Shown here piece by piece: positions 1-8,798 of a stretch of DNA of 41,414 nucleotides. The stretch is from an uncultured Alistipes sp. GTDB taxonomy: Bacteria > Bacteroidota > Bacteroidia > Bacteroidales > Rikenellaceae. A model generated the notes under the pieces. It was not told the DNA's origin, ran no database searches, and saw only the letters and a list, made by a program, of their open reading frames with translations. The DNA is taken from assembly GCA_947623965.1 (NCBI GenBank), contig CANQIF010000017.1, positions 1 through 41,414 on the forward strand. Reading direction: 5' to 3'. The position numbers were made by a program, and so were the translations under genes. Each line of letters starts with the position of its first letter. The stretch's first letter is position 1.

Positions 1-209
1 TTTGCTTAAAATGCCTCAAAGATAATCATTCCCAATTTATTACGAGTTTTTCATCCTACTTTTTGCATATTAGACCTTTTTTTCGCATCCGAACGATTAT
101 TCGGGCTGTTTTTTCATTCGCTCCCGGGTATTTTGCTGTTTCGATGCGGACGTATCGGCGAAACGAAGCGTTGCTTGCTCGCGAATCGTACTGCGTTGCG
201 GTTTTAAAT
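1..209. other. Non-coding left edge, nothing recognised
   Basis: The first 60 or so bases are AT-rich and the rest is mixed composition. Short open frames exist on both strands but show no recognisable protein and no promoter-start arrangement. The stretch leads into the first stem-loop repeat cluster. What lies to the left of the window is unknown. Confidence 0.5.
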
Positions 210-399
210 TCGATCGTGCAGCGATCGGCGGGTTTATACTGTACATGCGACCTCGAAGAGGTCGGCGGGCCGCAGCCTCCCGGCGGCGGAGGCCCGCAGT
301 TCGTTGCCGAACCTGCGAGCACTCCGCAGGCTGCGACCCGAAACGGGATATATGCCCAAGCGTGCCCAGAAAGCCCTCTTAATTTTGAATGCTGATTTT

Positions 400-508
400 G
401 CGGTTCCGAACGGAACCGCAGCGGGCCGGAGCTTCGCCGCGCGAATGCCCGCATTACGCGTCCGCATCTGCGTCCGCTTGTGCGTATCCTTCGCAAACTC
501 CGGCCCGA
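400..508 (+). repeat. A-type stem-loop unit with fully compensated outer stem
   Basis: The prefix hairpin GCGGTTCC/GGAACCGC spans 400-419. The outer stem pairs CGGGCCGGAG (422-431) with CTCCGGCCCG (498-507), ten of ten bases. Most A units have CGGGCCGCAG here with CTGC on the opposite arm, so the C-to-G change at 429 is matched by a G-to-C change on the other strand. This copy is the clearest evidence that the outer stem is a real paired element. Confidence 0.75.
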
Positions 509-572
509 ACCTGCATATATACCCAATGCCCCAAGCGAGCTTATTGAATCTTGAATCATGAATGCTGAATTT

Positions 573-672
573 GCGGCTTCAACGAAGCCGCTGCAGCCCG
601 CAGCCGCCCCCGGGCGGAGGGCTGCTCCTCTACGTCGCACACCCGTCCGCTCGGCTGCGGGCTTGCCGCAAG
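573..672 (+). repeat. B-type stem-loop unit (reference copy)
   Basis: The prefix hairpin is GCGGCTTC (573-580), loop AAC, GAAGCCGC (584-591). The core can fold in two exclusive ways. One is a local hairpin pairing GCAGCCC (593-599) with GGGCTGC (619-625) and CCGCCC (604-609) with GGGCGG (612-617). The other is an outer stem pairing AGCCCGCAGCCG (595-606) with CGGCTGCGGGCT (652-663), twelve of twelve. Bases 595-606 take part in both. Near-complete B units also occur at 20270-20367, 25301-25395, 26351-26443 and, reversed, 36716-36825. Confidence 0.75.
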
Positions 673-970
673 TAAAATCAATCGCGCAGCGATTGGCGGG
701 CCGCAGCCTTCCGGCGGCGGAGGCCCGCAGTTCGTACCCGAACTTGCGTGCCCCGCAGGCTGCAGCCCGAATTAGAATCTATCCAAGCACGTCCAGCAGA
801 CCCTTCTAATTTTGAATGCTGAATTTGCGGTTCCGAATGGGACCGCAGCGGGCCGCAGCCTCCCCCCGCGGAGGCCCGCAGCTCGCGTCCCGCAGGTCCG
901 CTTCGTGCGTGCGCTCCGCAGGCTGCGACCCGAATTTCATTCTAAATTGAAACTGCAATTTCTCCGCTAC

Positions 971-1001
971 AAAAAAAGACCGTCCCCCTTTAGGGACGGT
1001 C
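971..1001 (-). terminator. Rho-independent terminator of the purA-etfBA-acd operon
   Basis: A nine-base perfect stem, GACCGTCCC (978-986) with GGGACGGTC (993-1001), is followed on the minus strand by seven T (971-977). It lies about 70 bases past the acyl-CoA dehydrogenase stop, in the right orientation to end that transcript. Confidence 0.85.
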
Positions 1002-1070
1002 CTCGTTCGAAAGGCATCGAACCGAAGCCGGCCGAAACCGGCCAAGGCCGCTCGAAGCCTGCCTAAAAAT

Positions 1071-2801
1071 CTATGCCTGCTCCTCGGCAATGGCGCGGAT
1101 CAGGGCCACATCGTCGGTCGCCGAGCGCATCACGACGCTGTACGCCTCGGCCACCTTGCCCTCGGCATGACGGCACCAGACCGTCGTCGTCGCGGCGTAC
1201 TCCTCGGGGAAGGCCGTCGCCTCGCGGGCCAGCAGGTAGCCGATGACGATATACCCCACCGTCTCGACCAGCCGCCGCGCGTGCAGGTCCTTGAAGCCGG
1301 GGCACTCCTTGTCAAGCTCCTCGACGCGGGCCGTCATCTCGCGCAGCTGCCCGGTCCAGGCCTTGAGCCGCTCCACAACGGGCTGCACCGCCTCGCTGTA
1401 ATTCTCGGCTGCATAAGCCTCGATCCGCTCCAGGAAGCTGCCCTTCGTCACGCCGTTGATCGCCGCCACGACCTGCAGCTGCGAGGTGCCCTCGTAGATG
1501 CTCATGATGCGGGCGTCGCGGTAGATGCGCTCGCAGGGATAGTCCTTCATGAAGCCCGAACCGCCGTGGATCTGGATCGCATCGTAGCCCAGCTGATTGG
1601 CGTATTCCGACGAGAAGAGCTTCACGAGCGGCGTGAAACCGTCGGCCAGACGCATGTAGGCTTTCATCTCCTGCCGCTCCTCGGGCGTGAGGGCCCGCTC
1701 CTTTGAAATGGCCTCCAACTGCTTGTAGATCTCCACGAAACGGGCCGTCTCGTAGAGCAGCGCGCGGACGCCCTGCACCTTGGCCTTCATCACCGACAAC
1801 AGCTCGGCCACGGCCGTGAACTCGATGATCGGACGACCGAACTGGCGGCGCTCATGGGCGTATTTCAGCGCCTCGCGGTAGGCAGCCTCGCACGTGCCGA
1901 CCGACTGCGCGCCGATCCCCAGACGGGCGGCGTTCATAAGCGACATGACGTATTTGATAAGACCCATGCGGCGCACCCCCACCAGCTCGGCGGGCGCATC
2001 CGTATAGACCAGTTCGCACGTCGGCGAGCCCTTGATACCCAGTTTGTTCTCGATGCGGCGCACCTTGACGCCGCCGTCGCGCCTGTCGTAGACGAACATC
2101 GAGAGGCCGCGGGCGTCGGTTGTCCCCTCCTCCGTGCGGGCCAGGACGAGCGAAATATCGCCGTCGCCGTTCGTGATGAAGCGTTTCACGCCGTTCAGCA
2201 GCCACGTGCCGCGCTCCTCGGACCACGTGGCCTTCAGCATGACGGCACCCAGATCCGACCCGGCGTCGGGCTCGGTGAGGGCCATGGCGCAGGTGGCGCC
2301 TGCCGAGACGAGCGGCAGGAATTTCTGCTTCTGCTCCTCCGAACCGAACTCGTTGAGCGTCTCGGCGCAGTCCTGCAGCCCCCAGATGTTCTGGAAGCCG
2401 GCATCGGCGCGGGCGATCATCTCATTGGTCATGATGAAAGCGAGGAGCGGAAAGTTCAGGCCGTCGTAACGGCGCGGCAGCGTCATGCCGTCGAGACCGG
2501 CGGCATGGAAGACGGCCAGATTCTCCTTCGTGCCGGCGGCATACTCCACATGGTCGCCCACCACGCGCGGCCCCTCGTGATCGACCGCCTCGGCATTGGG
2601 CGCCAGCGTCTCGGCGCAGACCTCGCCGGCCAGCTCCATCACGCGGCGGTACGAGTCGAGCGCATCCTCGTAGTCCTGCGGGGCGAAGTCGTACTGCTCC
2701 CGCTCGGCGAAGCCGCGTTCGCGCAGCTCGACGATCCGGCGCATCAGCGGATGTTCGAACTGCAATTGAATATCTTTGTTATCCAGAAAGAAATTAGCCA
2801 T
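1071..2801 (-). CDS. Acyl-CoA dehydrogenase, long form with C-terminal extension
   Basis: This 576-residue flavoprotein of the acyl-CoA dehydrogenase superfamily would oxidise an acyl-CoA to the 2-enoyl-CoA and pass electrons to the EtfAB pair encoded just upstream. The middle carries the flavin-binding ACAD signatures, and the catalytic base motif YEGTSQLQ places the Glu at residue 437. Residues after about 460 form the helical extension typical of the 560-600 residue forms rather than the 380-residue short-chain enzymes. The ATG overlaps the etfA stop by one base (TAATG), which indicates translational coupling and fixes the start. The chain length of the substrate cannot be told from sequence. 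In Bacteroidales such sets are often linked to short-chain acyl-CoA metabolism; that role is inferred. Confidence 0.93.
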   Translation of the reverse strand: MANFFLDNKDIQLQFEHPLMRRIVELRERGFAEREQYDFAPQDYEDALDSYRRVMELAGEVCAETLAPNAEAVDHEGPRVVGDHVEYAAGTKENLAVFHAAGLDGMTLPRRYDGLNFPLLAFIMTNEMIARADAGFQNIWGLQDCAETLNEFGSEEQKQKFLPLVSAGATCAMALTEPDAGSDLGAVMLKATWSEERGTWLLNGVKRFITNGDGDISLVLARTEEGTTDARGLSMFVYDRRDGGVKVRRIENKLGIKGSPTCELVYTDAPAELVGVRRMGLIKYVMSLMNAARLGIGAQSVGTCEAAYREALKYAHERRQFGRPIIEFTAVAELLSVMKAKVQGVRALLYETARFVEIYKQLEAISKERALTPEERQEMKAYMRLADGFTPLVKLFSSEYANQLGYDAIQIHGGSGFMKDYPCERIYRDARIMSIYEGTSQLQVVAAINGVTKGSFLERIEAYAAENYSEAVQPVVERLKAWTGQLREMTARVEELDKECPGFKDLHARRLVETVGYIVIGYLLAREATAFPEEYAATTTVWCRHAEGKVAEAYSVVMRSATDDVALIRAIAEEQA

Positions 2802-3820
2802 TACTTCGAGTTTTGCTTGTAATACTTGATGATCTTCGGAATGACCTGCATCACGTCGCCCGTGATCGCATAGTCGGCCAGCTTGTTGATCGGCGCCGCC
2901 GGATCGGTGTTGATCGAGATGACCATCGCCGACTGGTCCATGCCCGCCGTGTGCTGGATCTGACCCGAAATGCCGCAGGCGATGTAGAGCTTCGGACGGA
3001 CCGTGACGCCCGTCTGGCCGATCTGCCGCTCATGCTCCGTGAAGCCGGCATCGACCGCCGCGCGGCTGGCGCCCACCTCGCCGCCGAGGACCTCGGCCAG
3101 CTCGTGGATCAGCTTGAAATTCTCCTTCGAGCCCACGCCGTAGCCGCCGGCCACGATGATGTGGGCCCCCTTGATGTCGATCTTGCGTTCGGCGATCTCC
3201 CGATCGATGATCCTAACGGCCAGATCGGCGTCCGAAAGATATTGTTTCCAGTCGATCCTGCGCACCTCGCCCGCAGCGGACTGCGCGGCGCGGGCCTTGC
3301 GCATCACCCCTTCGCGGACGGTCGCCATCTGGGGCCGGTGCTCGGGATTGACGATCGTGGCGATGATGTTGCCGCCGAAGGCCGGGCGGATCTGGTAGAG
3401 CAGATCGGTGTAGGTCTTGCCCGTCTTGGCATCCTTGTGGTCGCCGATCTCGAGCTGCGTGCAGTCGGCCGTCAGGCCGCTGTGCAGCGCCGACGAGACG
3501 CGCGGGGCGAAGTCGCGGCCCACGCAGGTGGCGCCGAACAGGACGATCTGCGGCTGCTCGGCCCGGATAAGGCCCGTGAGCACCGCCGTATGGGGCAGCG
3601 TGCGGAAGGGGGCGAAAATCGGATCGTCGGCCACCCACACCGTGTCGGCGCCATAGGCGGCCAGCTCCGTTTCGAGGCCGGCGAGGTCCGAGCCCAGCAG
3701 CACCGCCTCGAGGCGGACGCCCAGCCGGTCGGCCAGCTCGCGGCCCTTGGTCAGCAACTCCAGACTGACGTCGGCGATGCGCCGACCCTCGGTTTCGATA
3801 TAGACAAACAGATTGTTCAT
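2801..3820 (-). CDS. etfA: Electron transfer flavoprotein alpha subunit
   Basis: EtfA, 339 residues, forms the FAD-binding heterodimer with EtfB and accepts electrons from the dehydrogenase encoded next. The N-terminal half is the nucleotide-binding-like domain (starting MNNLFVYIETEG). The C-terminal half has the FAD-binding signatures GGYGVGSKENF, SRAAVDAGF, QIGQTG and GISGQIQHTAGM. The reading frame continues upstream into etfB sequence, but the ATG at 3820, 20 bases after the etfB stop, gives the family N-terminus. It ends by overlapping the dehydrogenase start. Whether this pair is of the electron-bifurcating kind cannot be decided without a structural alignment. Confidence 0.95.
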   Translation of the reverse strand: MNNLFVYIETEGRRIADVSLELLTKGRELADRLGVRLEAVLLGSDLAGLETELAAYGADTVWVADDPIFAPFRTLPHTAVLTGLIRAEQPQIVLFGATCVGRDFAPRVSSALHSGLTADCTQLEIGDHKDAKTGKTYTDLLYQIRPAFGGNIIATIVNPEHRPQMATVREGVMRKARAAQSAAGEVRRIDWKQYLSDADLAVRIIDREIAERKIDIKGAHIIVAGGYGVGSKENFKLIHELAEVLGGEVGASRAAVDAGFTEHERQIGQTGVTVRPKLYIACGISGQIQHTAGMDQSAMVISINTDPAAPINKLADYAITGDVMQVIPKIIKYYKQNSK

Positions 3821-3840
3821 GGTTTCTGTGCGATGTTGGT

Positions 3841-4719
3841 TTAGCCGATCGTATGGCCGGCGATAAGTTCCTTGACAAGGGCCTCCATCTCCTCGTCCGA
3901 CGCGGAGAGGCGCTTGGCCTCCTTGGCCTGGAAGACCACGTTCTCGATCCGCTTGACCTTCGTCGGCGAGCCCTGAAGACCCAGCTGCGCCGGATCGGGG
4001 TCGACGTCGGCGGCGGCCCACTCGACGATCTCGAGCGACGGCATCGCGGCGACGCGCCGGGCGGCGAACGACTCGGGATCGGCGGCGATCTCCGAGCGGC
4101 AGCGGGCCGACTTGCAGCACATGAGGCGCTTGGCGTTGCGCGGGCGGCAGGCGGGGGCCGAACCGTTGACCGTGATCACGGCGGGCATGGGGCACTCGAC
4201 CGTCTCGACGCCCTCGGCGATCCGCCGGCGGATCACCAATTTGTCCTCCTTCACTTCGACGACCTCCTCGGCATAGGTCACCTGCGGCAGGCCGAGCTTC
4301 TCGGCCACCTGCGGGCCTACCTGGGCCGTATCGCCGTCGATGGCCTGGCGGCCGGCGACGATCAGGTCGGCGTCGATCTTGCGCAGGGCGCAGGCGAGCG
4401 CATAGGAGGTCGCCAGCGTATCCGAGCCGGCGAACTCGCGGCCCGAGAGGAGGTAGCCGCCGTCAGCGCCGCGGTACATCGCCTCGCGGAGAATGTCGGC
4501 CGCGCGCTGCGGGCCCATCGTGAGCAGGTGCACCGTCGAACCGGCCACGCGCTCCTTGAGCGAGAGGGCCAGTTCGAGGGCATTGAGGTCTTCGGGGTTG
4601 AAAATGGCCGGCAGCGCGGCACGGTTCACCGTGCCCTCCGCCGTCATGGCATCTTTGCCAACGTGTCGCGTATCCGGCACCTGCTTGGCCAGCACGACAA
4701 TACGAAGATTTTCTTTCAT
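3841..4719 (-). CDS. etfB: Electron transfer flavoprotein beta subunit
   Basis: EtfB, 292 residues, is the partner of EtfA. It begins MKENLRIVVLAKQVPDT and carries the family signature AGRQAIDGDTAQVGP in the middle and LGLQGSPTKVKRIE near the C-terminus. A longer open frame runs upstream into purA sequence, but ATG 4719 is the family start and lies 35 bases after the purA stop. One local oddity is a cysteine-rich stretch, MCCKSARC, in the second half. Three cysteines so close together are unusual for an ETF, and the stretch could be a lineage feature or a thiol or metal site. Confidence 0.95.
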   Translation of the reverse strand: MKENLRIVVLAKQVPDTRHVGKDAMTAEGTVNRAALPAIFNPEDLNALELALSLKERVAGSTVHLLTMGPQRAADILREAMYRGADGGYLLSGREFAGSDTLATSYALACALRKIDADLIVAGRQAIDGDTAQVGPQVAEKLGLPQVTYAEEVVEVKEDKLVIRRRIAEGVETVECPMPAVITVNGSAPACRPRNAKRLMCCKSARCRSEIAADPESFAARRVAAMPSLEIVEWAAADVDPDPAQLGLQGSPTKVKRIENVVFQAKEAKRLSASDEEMEALVKELIAGHTIG

Positions 4720-4754
4720 GGGTTTCTCTGTGATTGCTTTCAGCTTTGGAAGAG

Positions 4755-6020
4755 TTAGCGGATGACGGTCTCGCCGCGGTCGGGGCCGACCGAGACGATC
4801 TTCACCGGCACACCGGTCTCGCGTTCGATGAAATCGACATAGCGTTTGAAGGGGGCGGGAAAGTCCTCGTACGAGCGGCAGGCGCGCAGATCGCAGCGCC
4901 ACCCCTCGAAGTCGGTGTAGACGGGCTCCACCCGGTCGTCGATCGAATAGGGGAACTCGGTCGTCTCGACGCCGTCCACCCGGTAGGCCGTCGCGACGCG
5001 GATCGTATCGAAGTCGTTCATCACGTCGGCCTTCATCATGATGAGCTGCGTGACGCCGTTGATCATGATGGCGTATTTGAGGGCGACCAGGTCGAGCCAG
5101 CCGCAGCGGCGTTCGCGCCCCGTGACGGCGCCGTATTCGTGGCCGATGCGGCGCAGTTCGGTCCCCGTCTCGTCGAAGAGCTCCGTGGGGAAGGGGCCGC
5201 TTCCGACGCGCGTGCAGTAGGCCTTGAAGATGCCGAACACCTCGCCGATGCGGTTCGGAGCGACACCCAGACCGGTGCAGACGCCCGCCGAGACGGTGTT
5301 CGAGGAGGTGACGAAGGGATACGAGCCGAAATCGACGTCGAGCAGCGTGCCCTGCGCCCCCTCGGCCAGCACGGCCTTGTCGGCCCGCAGCGCGGCGTTC
5401 AGCGCGTATTCGCTGTCGATCAGGCGGAAACGCTTCAGATACTCGACCGCCTCGAACCACTCGCGCTCCAGCTCCGCGATGTCGTAGTCGAAATGCAGGC
5501 TGCGGAGGATCCGCTCGTGGCGCGCCTTGGCGGCGGCATAAATTTCGGCGAAGTCGGGTTTGAGCAGGTCGCCGACGCGCATGCCGTTGCGGCTGACCTT
5601 GTCGGTATAGGTGGGGCCGATGCCCTTGCCCGTCGTGCCGATCCGGGCGCTGCCCTTGGCAGCCTCGTAGGCGGCGTCGAGCATGCGGTGCGTCGGCAGG
5701 ATCAGGTGCGCCTTCTTCGAGATCGAGAGCTGGCGCGTGAGGTCGTGGCCGCTGCGGGCCAGCTCCTCGGCCTCCTTGCGGAAGAGGATGGCATCCAGCA
5801 CGACGCCGTTGCCGATGATGTTGGCCTTGCCGCCCTGGAAGATTCCCGACGGGATCGAGCGGAGGACATATTTCTCGCCGCCGAACTCGAGCGTATGCCC
5901 GGCGTTCGGGCCGCCCTGGAAGCGGGCGACCACCTCGTAGCGGGGGGTCAGTACGTCGACGACCTTGCCCTTGCCTTCATCGCCCCACTGCAGGCCGAGA
6001 ATCACATCTACTTTTTTCAT
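4755..6020 (-). CDS. purA: Adenylosuccinate synthetase
   Basis: PurA, 421 residues (the family is about 420-430), catalyses the GTP-dependent joining of IMP and aspartate to adenylosuccinate, the first committed step to AMP. The P-loop-like motif GDEGKGK is at residues 13-19, with catalytic Asp14 and His42 in GGPNAGHT. The central ERR motif sits in GRERRCGW, and the C-terminal VSVGPDR is also typical. It is the first gene of a four-gene minus-strand operon with etfB, etfA and the acyl-CoA dehydrogenase. A promoter-like box lies about 170 bases upstream. The link between purine synthesis and flavin electron transfer is positional only. Confidence 0.97.
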   Translation of the reverse strand: MKKVDVILGLQWGDEGKGKVVDVLTPRYEVVARFQGGPNAGHTLEFGGEKYVLRSIPSGIFQGGKANIIGNGVVLDAILFRKEAEELARSGHDLTRQLSISKKAHLILPTHRMLDAAYEAAKGSARIGTTGKGIGPTYTDKVSRNGMRVGDLLKPDFAEIYAAAKARHERILRSLHFDYDIAELEREWFEAVEYLKRFRLIDSEYALNAALRADKAVLAEGAQGTLLDVDFGSYPFVTSSNTVSAGVCTGLGVAPNRIGEVFGIFKAYCTRVGSGPFPTELFDETGTELRRIGHEYGAVTGRERRCGWLDLVALKYAIMINGVTQLIMMKADVMNDFDTIRVATAYRVDGVETTEFPYSIDDRVEPVYTDFEGWRCDLRACRSYEDFPAPFKRYVDFIERETGVPVKIVSVGPDRGETVIR

Positions 6021-6189
6021 GCGTTCAAAAAACTATCTGTTACAAAAAAAACGGTCGCGAATGCGTTTTGTTGCGTTCGGCTCGCTTTGCCGCGTCCGCC
6101 GCATCCGCCGCCGAAAAGAGGCCGGAAGAGGCCGCACACCGAACCGCCCCGCCGTTCCCCGACGGGACGGCCGGCATCTTCGGCGGAGC

Positions 6190-6197
6190 CAAAGGTA
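6190..6197 (-). promoter_or_regulatory. Bacteroidetes -7 box for purA operon
   Basis: TACCTTTG on the minus strand matches TAnnTTTG. No clear -33 TTTG lies at the usual 19-21 base spacing. If used, transcription would start near 6184 and leave a leader of about 160 bases before purA. The rest of the 257-base gap to the lipid kinase gene (6021-6277) is GC-rich, with no gene and no repeat unit seen. Confidence 0.55.
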
Positions 6198-6277
6198 CGG
6201 ATTTTTTTCGAAAGGGAGCCGCTCCGGGCCGCGATTTATCAACAATGTATGAAAAACGGAGCGGGCGGGCCGCCGGG

Positions 6278-7312
6278 TCAGTCCGTCTTTTTCGTCCGTT
6301 TCGCGCGCCGCACCGGGCAGAAGCTCTTCCGCTTCGGGGCGACGGCGGCCGCCGGAAGGATCCCCTTCGACCGTTCGTAGAACGACCGGCTCACGACGAC
6401 GCGGATCGCCCGCGGGAGGATCGAGAACTCGAACGGCGTCTCGCCCAGCAGCTCGCCGTCGGCTTCGAGCGAAATCTCGGGCGAGGATTCGATGCGGATC
6501 CGGCTGCCGCGCGAGTGGCGCACGTGGCGGATGCGGTAGATGTCGCCGTTGTAGAGGTAGCGCAGGCGGAACAGCACGTGCCAGAAGTGGATCGGCTTGA
6601 CGAGCGAGATGTCCCACAGCCCGTCGTCGGCCACGGCGTCGGGCAGCTGGTTGACACCGCCGTTGTATTTGCAGATGCCCAGCGCGATCGAGAAGAGCAG
6701 CCCGTTGTAGAGGCGGTGGCCGTCGACCCAGATCTTCACCCCCGTCGCCTTGTAGCCGAAATAGGTGCGCAGCACGCAGAGCAGGCGGCGCAGGAAGCCC
6801 GCCCGCCCCGTCTTCTCGAGGTGGGTGATGCGGCGCAGCAGACGGGCGTCGAAGCCCATTCCCGCCACGCCCACCACGTAGCGCGTCTGGCGGAAGTGGG
6901 CCTCCTCGTAGCTCACGACCCCCACGTCCTGCAGGAAGGAATAGCCCTCGGCGATGTTGCGGACGGCATCCTGGTAGCGGTTCGAGGTGCCGAACGAGCG
7001 GGCCCAGTCGCTGTCCGTGCCCACGGGGACCATCGCCAGCAGCACCTCGGCGGGCGGCACCACCTGCTGGATGAAGAGGCCGTTCACCACCTCGTGCAGG
7101 GTGCCGTCGCCCCCCACGACGAGAATGCGGCGCCACCCCTCCCGCACGGCCGTCACGGTCAGCTCCGTGGCGTGGAACTTATGCTCCGTGAAGACCGGCT
7201 CGGCATGGATGCCCGCCTCGCGCAGCAGACGCGAGATGAGCGGGAAGTCGTCTAACCCGCGGCCGCCGCCGACCACGGGATTGACGATCATGAACCAGTT
7301 GTCGGTACGCAC
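6278..7312 (-). CDS. Diacylglycerol/sphingosine kinase-family lipid kinase
   Basis: A 344-residue protein with the diacylglycerol kinase catalytic domain: a nucleotide-binding start (IVNPVVGGGRG, residues 9-19) and the hallmark VVGGDGT at 65-71, followed by a YegS-like C-terminal half. The family phosphorylates lipid alcohols such as diacylglycerol or sphingoid bases at the inner face of the membrane. Bacteroidales make sphingolipids, so the substrate is open. The start used is GTG at 7312, four bases from the pepD stop, giving the N-terminus MRTDNWFMIVNP. An ATG seven codons later (7291) would also leave the domain intact. It is probably co-transcribed with pepD. The C-terminus is strongly basic. 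Confidence 0.88.
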   Translation of the reverse strand: MRTDNWFMIVNPVVGGGRGLDDFPLISRLLREAGIHAEPVFTEHKFHATELTVTAVREGWRRILVVGGDGTLHEVVNGLFIQQVVPPAEVLLAMVPVGTDSDWARSFGTSNRYQDAVRNIAEGYSFLQDVGVVSYEEAHFRQTRYVVGVAGMGFDARLLRRITHLEKTGRAGFLRRLLCVLRTYFGYKATGVKIWVDGHRLYNGLLFSIALGICKYNGGVNQLPDAVADDGLWDISLVKPIHFWHVLFRLRYLYNGDIYRIRHVRHSRGSRIRIESSPEISLEADGELLGETPFEFSILPRAIRVVVSRSFYERSKGILPAAAVAPKRKSFCPVRRAKRTKKTD

Positions 7313-7316
7313 CGTC

Positions 7317-8783
7317 TTAAGCCTTTACGGGAATCGAGGCGAGCGTGCGGACCAGGAAGTCGTAGAACTTCGCCACCGAGGCGATCTCGACCTTCTCGTC
7401 GGGCGAGTGGGGATAGCAGATCGTCGGACCGAACGAGATCATGTCCAGTCCGGGGTACTTGCTGCCGATGATGCCGCACTCGAGGCCGGCGTGGATCGCC
7501 GTGACGAGCGGCCGGCGGCCGTAGAGCTGCTCATAGGAGGCCGTCATGGCCTGCAGGATGGGCGACTGCATGTTCGGGTTCCAGCCGTCGTAGCTTCCCG
7601 TGAGGGCGGTCTCGGCGCCCGCCAGCTCGAAGAGCGCCGCCATCGCCGCGCCCAAGGCCTCCTTCTCCGTGCGCACCGACGAGCGCAGCAGCGAGAGCAC
7701 CTTTACGGTGCGGCCGTCCGAGACGACGCGCGCCAGGTTCGTCGAGGTCTGCACGAGCCCCTCCATGGCCATCGACCGCTTCTGCATCCCGTCGGGGCAG
7801 GCGGCGACCGCCCGGATGAGGGCCCCGGCCGTCGCGGCGGGCATCGCCACGGCGGGCATCGGCACCTTTTCGGCGAAGATCGCGATCCCCTCCTCGATGC
7901 CGGCATACTCCGCCCCGATCGTCTGCGCATAGGCGGCCAGCTCTTCGACAAGCGCCGCGCGCTCCGCCGCGGGGAGCGTCACGACCGCCTCCGCTTCGCG
8001 CGGAATGGCGTTGCGCAGGCCGCCGCCGTCCACCGAGACGAGCTGCAGCGCGTGCTTCTTCACCGCCTCGCAGAGGAAGCGGAAGAGCACCTTGTTGGCG
8101 TTGGCGCGCTGGCAGCCGATCTGGATGCCCGAGTGGCCGCCCTTCAGCCCCTTGACCACGAGGCGCAGCGCCGTGCGGCCCTCGGCGGCGACCGGCTCGG
8201 CCGTATAGGCAAAGGTCGTCGAGGCGTCGAGCCCGCCGGCGCAGCCGACGTAGAGTTCGCCCTCGCTCTCCGAGTCGAGGTTCAGCAGAATGTCGCCCCG
8301 GAGCAGCCCCGCCTCGAGGCCGAAGGCGCCGTCCATGCCCGTCTCCTCGGTCGCCGTGAAGAGGGCCTCTATCGGGCCGTGGACCAGCGTTTCATCTTCG
8401 AGCACGGCCAGGATCGCAGCGACCCCGATGCCGTCATCGGCGCCGAGCGTCGTGCCGTCGGCCGTCACCCAGCCGCCGTCGATGTAGGCGTCGATCGGGT
8501 CCTTCTCGAAATCGAAGACCTTGTCGTTGTTCTTCTGCGGCACCATGTCGAGGTGGGCCTGCAGGATCACCCCTTTGCGATTCTCCATGCCGGGCGTCGC
8601 GGGCTTCGCGACGTAGACGTTGTGGGCCGCATCCTCGCGGCATTCGAGGCCGCGGGCGGCGGCGAAGTCGAGGATGTAGCGGCGGATCCGCTCCTCGTGC
8701 GACGAGGGGCGCGGGATGCGGGCGATCTCGGCGAAGTGGTTCCAAAGGCGGGCCGGTTCGAGGGCTTTCAGGTTTCTGTCCAT
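7317..8783 (-). CDS. pepD: Aminoacyl-histidine dipeptidase (M20 family)
   Basis: PepD-like cytosolic non-specific dipeptidase, 488 residues, close to the usual 485. Metal and catalytic residues are visible: QAHLDMVPQ (His77, Asp79), GADDGIG (Asp116-Asp117) and TATEETGMDGA (Glu146-Glu147). The long inserted lid domain and a C-terminal GLECGIIGSKYPGLDMISFGP segment match the family. It hydrolyses Xaa-His and other dipeptides with divalent metal. It sits 15 bases after phoH and 4 bases before the lipid kinase gene in one minus-strand run. Confidence 0.95.
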   Translation of the reverse strand: MDRNLKALEPARLWNHFAEIARIPRPSSHEERIRRYILDFAAARGLECREDAAHNVYVAKPATPGMENRKGVILQAHLDMVPQKNNDKVFDFEKDPIDAYIDGGWVTADGTTLGADDGIGVAAILAVLEDETLVHGPIEALFTATEETGMDGAFGLEAGLLRGDILLNLDSESEGELYVGCAGGLDASTTFAYTAEPVAAEGRTALRLVVKGLKGGHSGIQIGCQRANANKVLFRFLCEAVKKHALQLVSVDGGGLRNAIPREAEAVVTLPAAERAALVEELAAYAQTIGAEYAGIEEGIAIFAEKVPMPAVAMPAATAGALIRAVAACPDGMQKRSMAMEGLVQTSTNLARVVSDGRTVKVLSLLRSSVRTEKEALGAAMAALFELAGAETALTGSYDGWNPNMQSPILQAMTASYEQLYGRRPLVTAIHAGLECGIIGSKYPGLDMISFGPTICYPHSPDEKVEIASVAKFYDFLVRTLASIPVKA

Positions 8784-8798
8784 AATATATCGGTATTT

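Larger units (their letters stand above)
210..934 (+). repeat. Stem-loop repeat cluster 1 (four A units, one B unit)
   Basis: Contains a solitary prefix hairpin (210-232), A units at 248-342, 400-508, 679-770 and 827-934, and a B unit at 573-672, all in plus orientation. Prefix stems are GACCTC/GAGGTC, GCGGTTCC/GGAACCGC, GCGGCTTC/GAAGCCGC, CAATCGC/GCGATTG and GCGGTTCC/GGGACCGC. Units are joined by AT-rich lead-ins resembling TTTTGAATGCTGAATTT and by a linker (769-799) that recurs at 26713-26743 with one mismatch. Open frames crossing the region on both strands are shadows of the repeats. The cluster lies beyond the terminator of the acyl-CoA dehydrogenase operon. Function unknown. Confidence 0.85.

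Noticed and set aside
248..342. tRNA or tRNA-like gene from the cloverleaf-like core
   Set aside because: GTTCG/CGAAC resembles a T arm, but there is no 7-base acceptor stem with T-arm spacing, no D-arm consensus and no anticodon arm; the inner helices have wrong lengths.
210..934. CRISPR array
   Set aside because: Units vary throughout, include palindromic cores of about 90 nt, and there are no constant direct repeats with unique same-length spacers and no cas genes.
806..1090. Short proteins encoded inside the repeat clusters
   Set aside because: Frames are open on both strands, begin anywhere, lack promoters, and translate the repeat modules into Arg/Pro/Ala-rich strings that change frame between copies.
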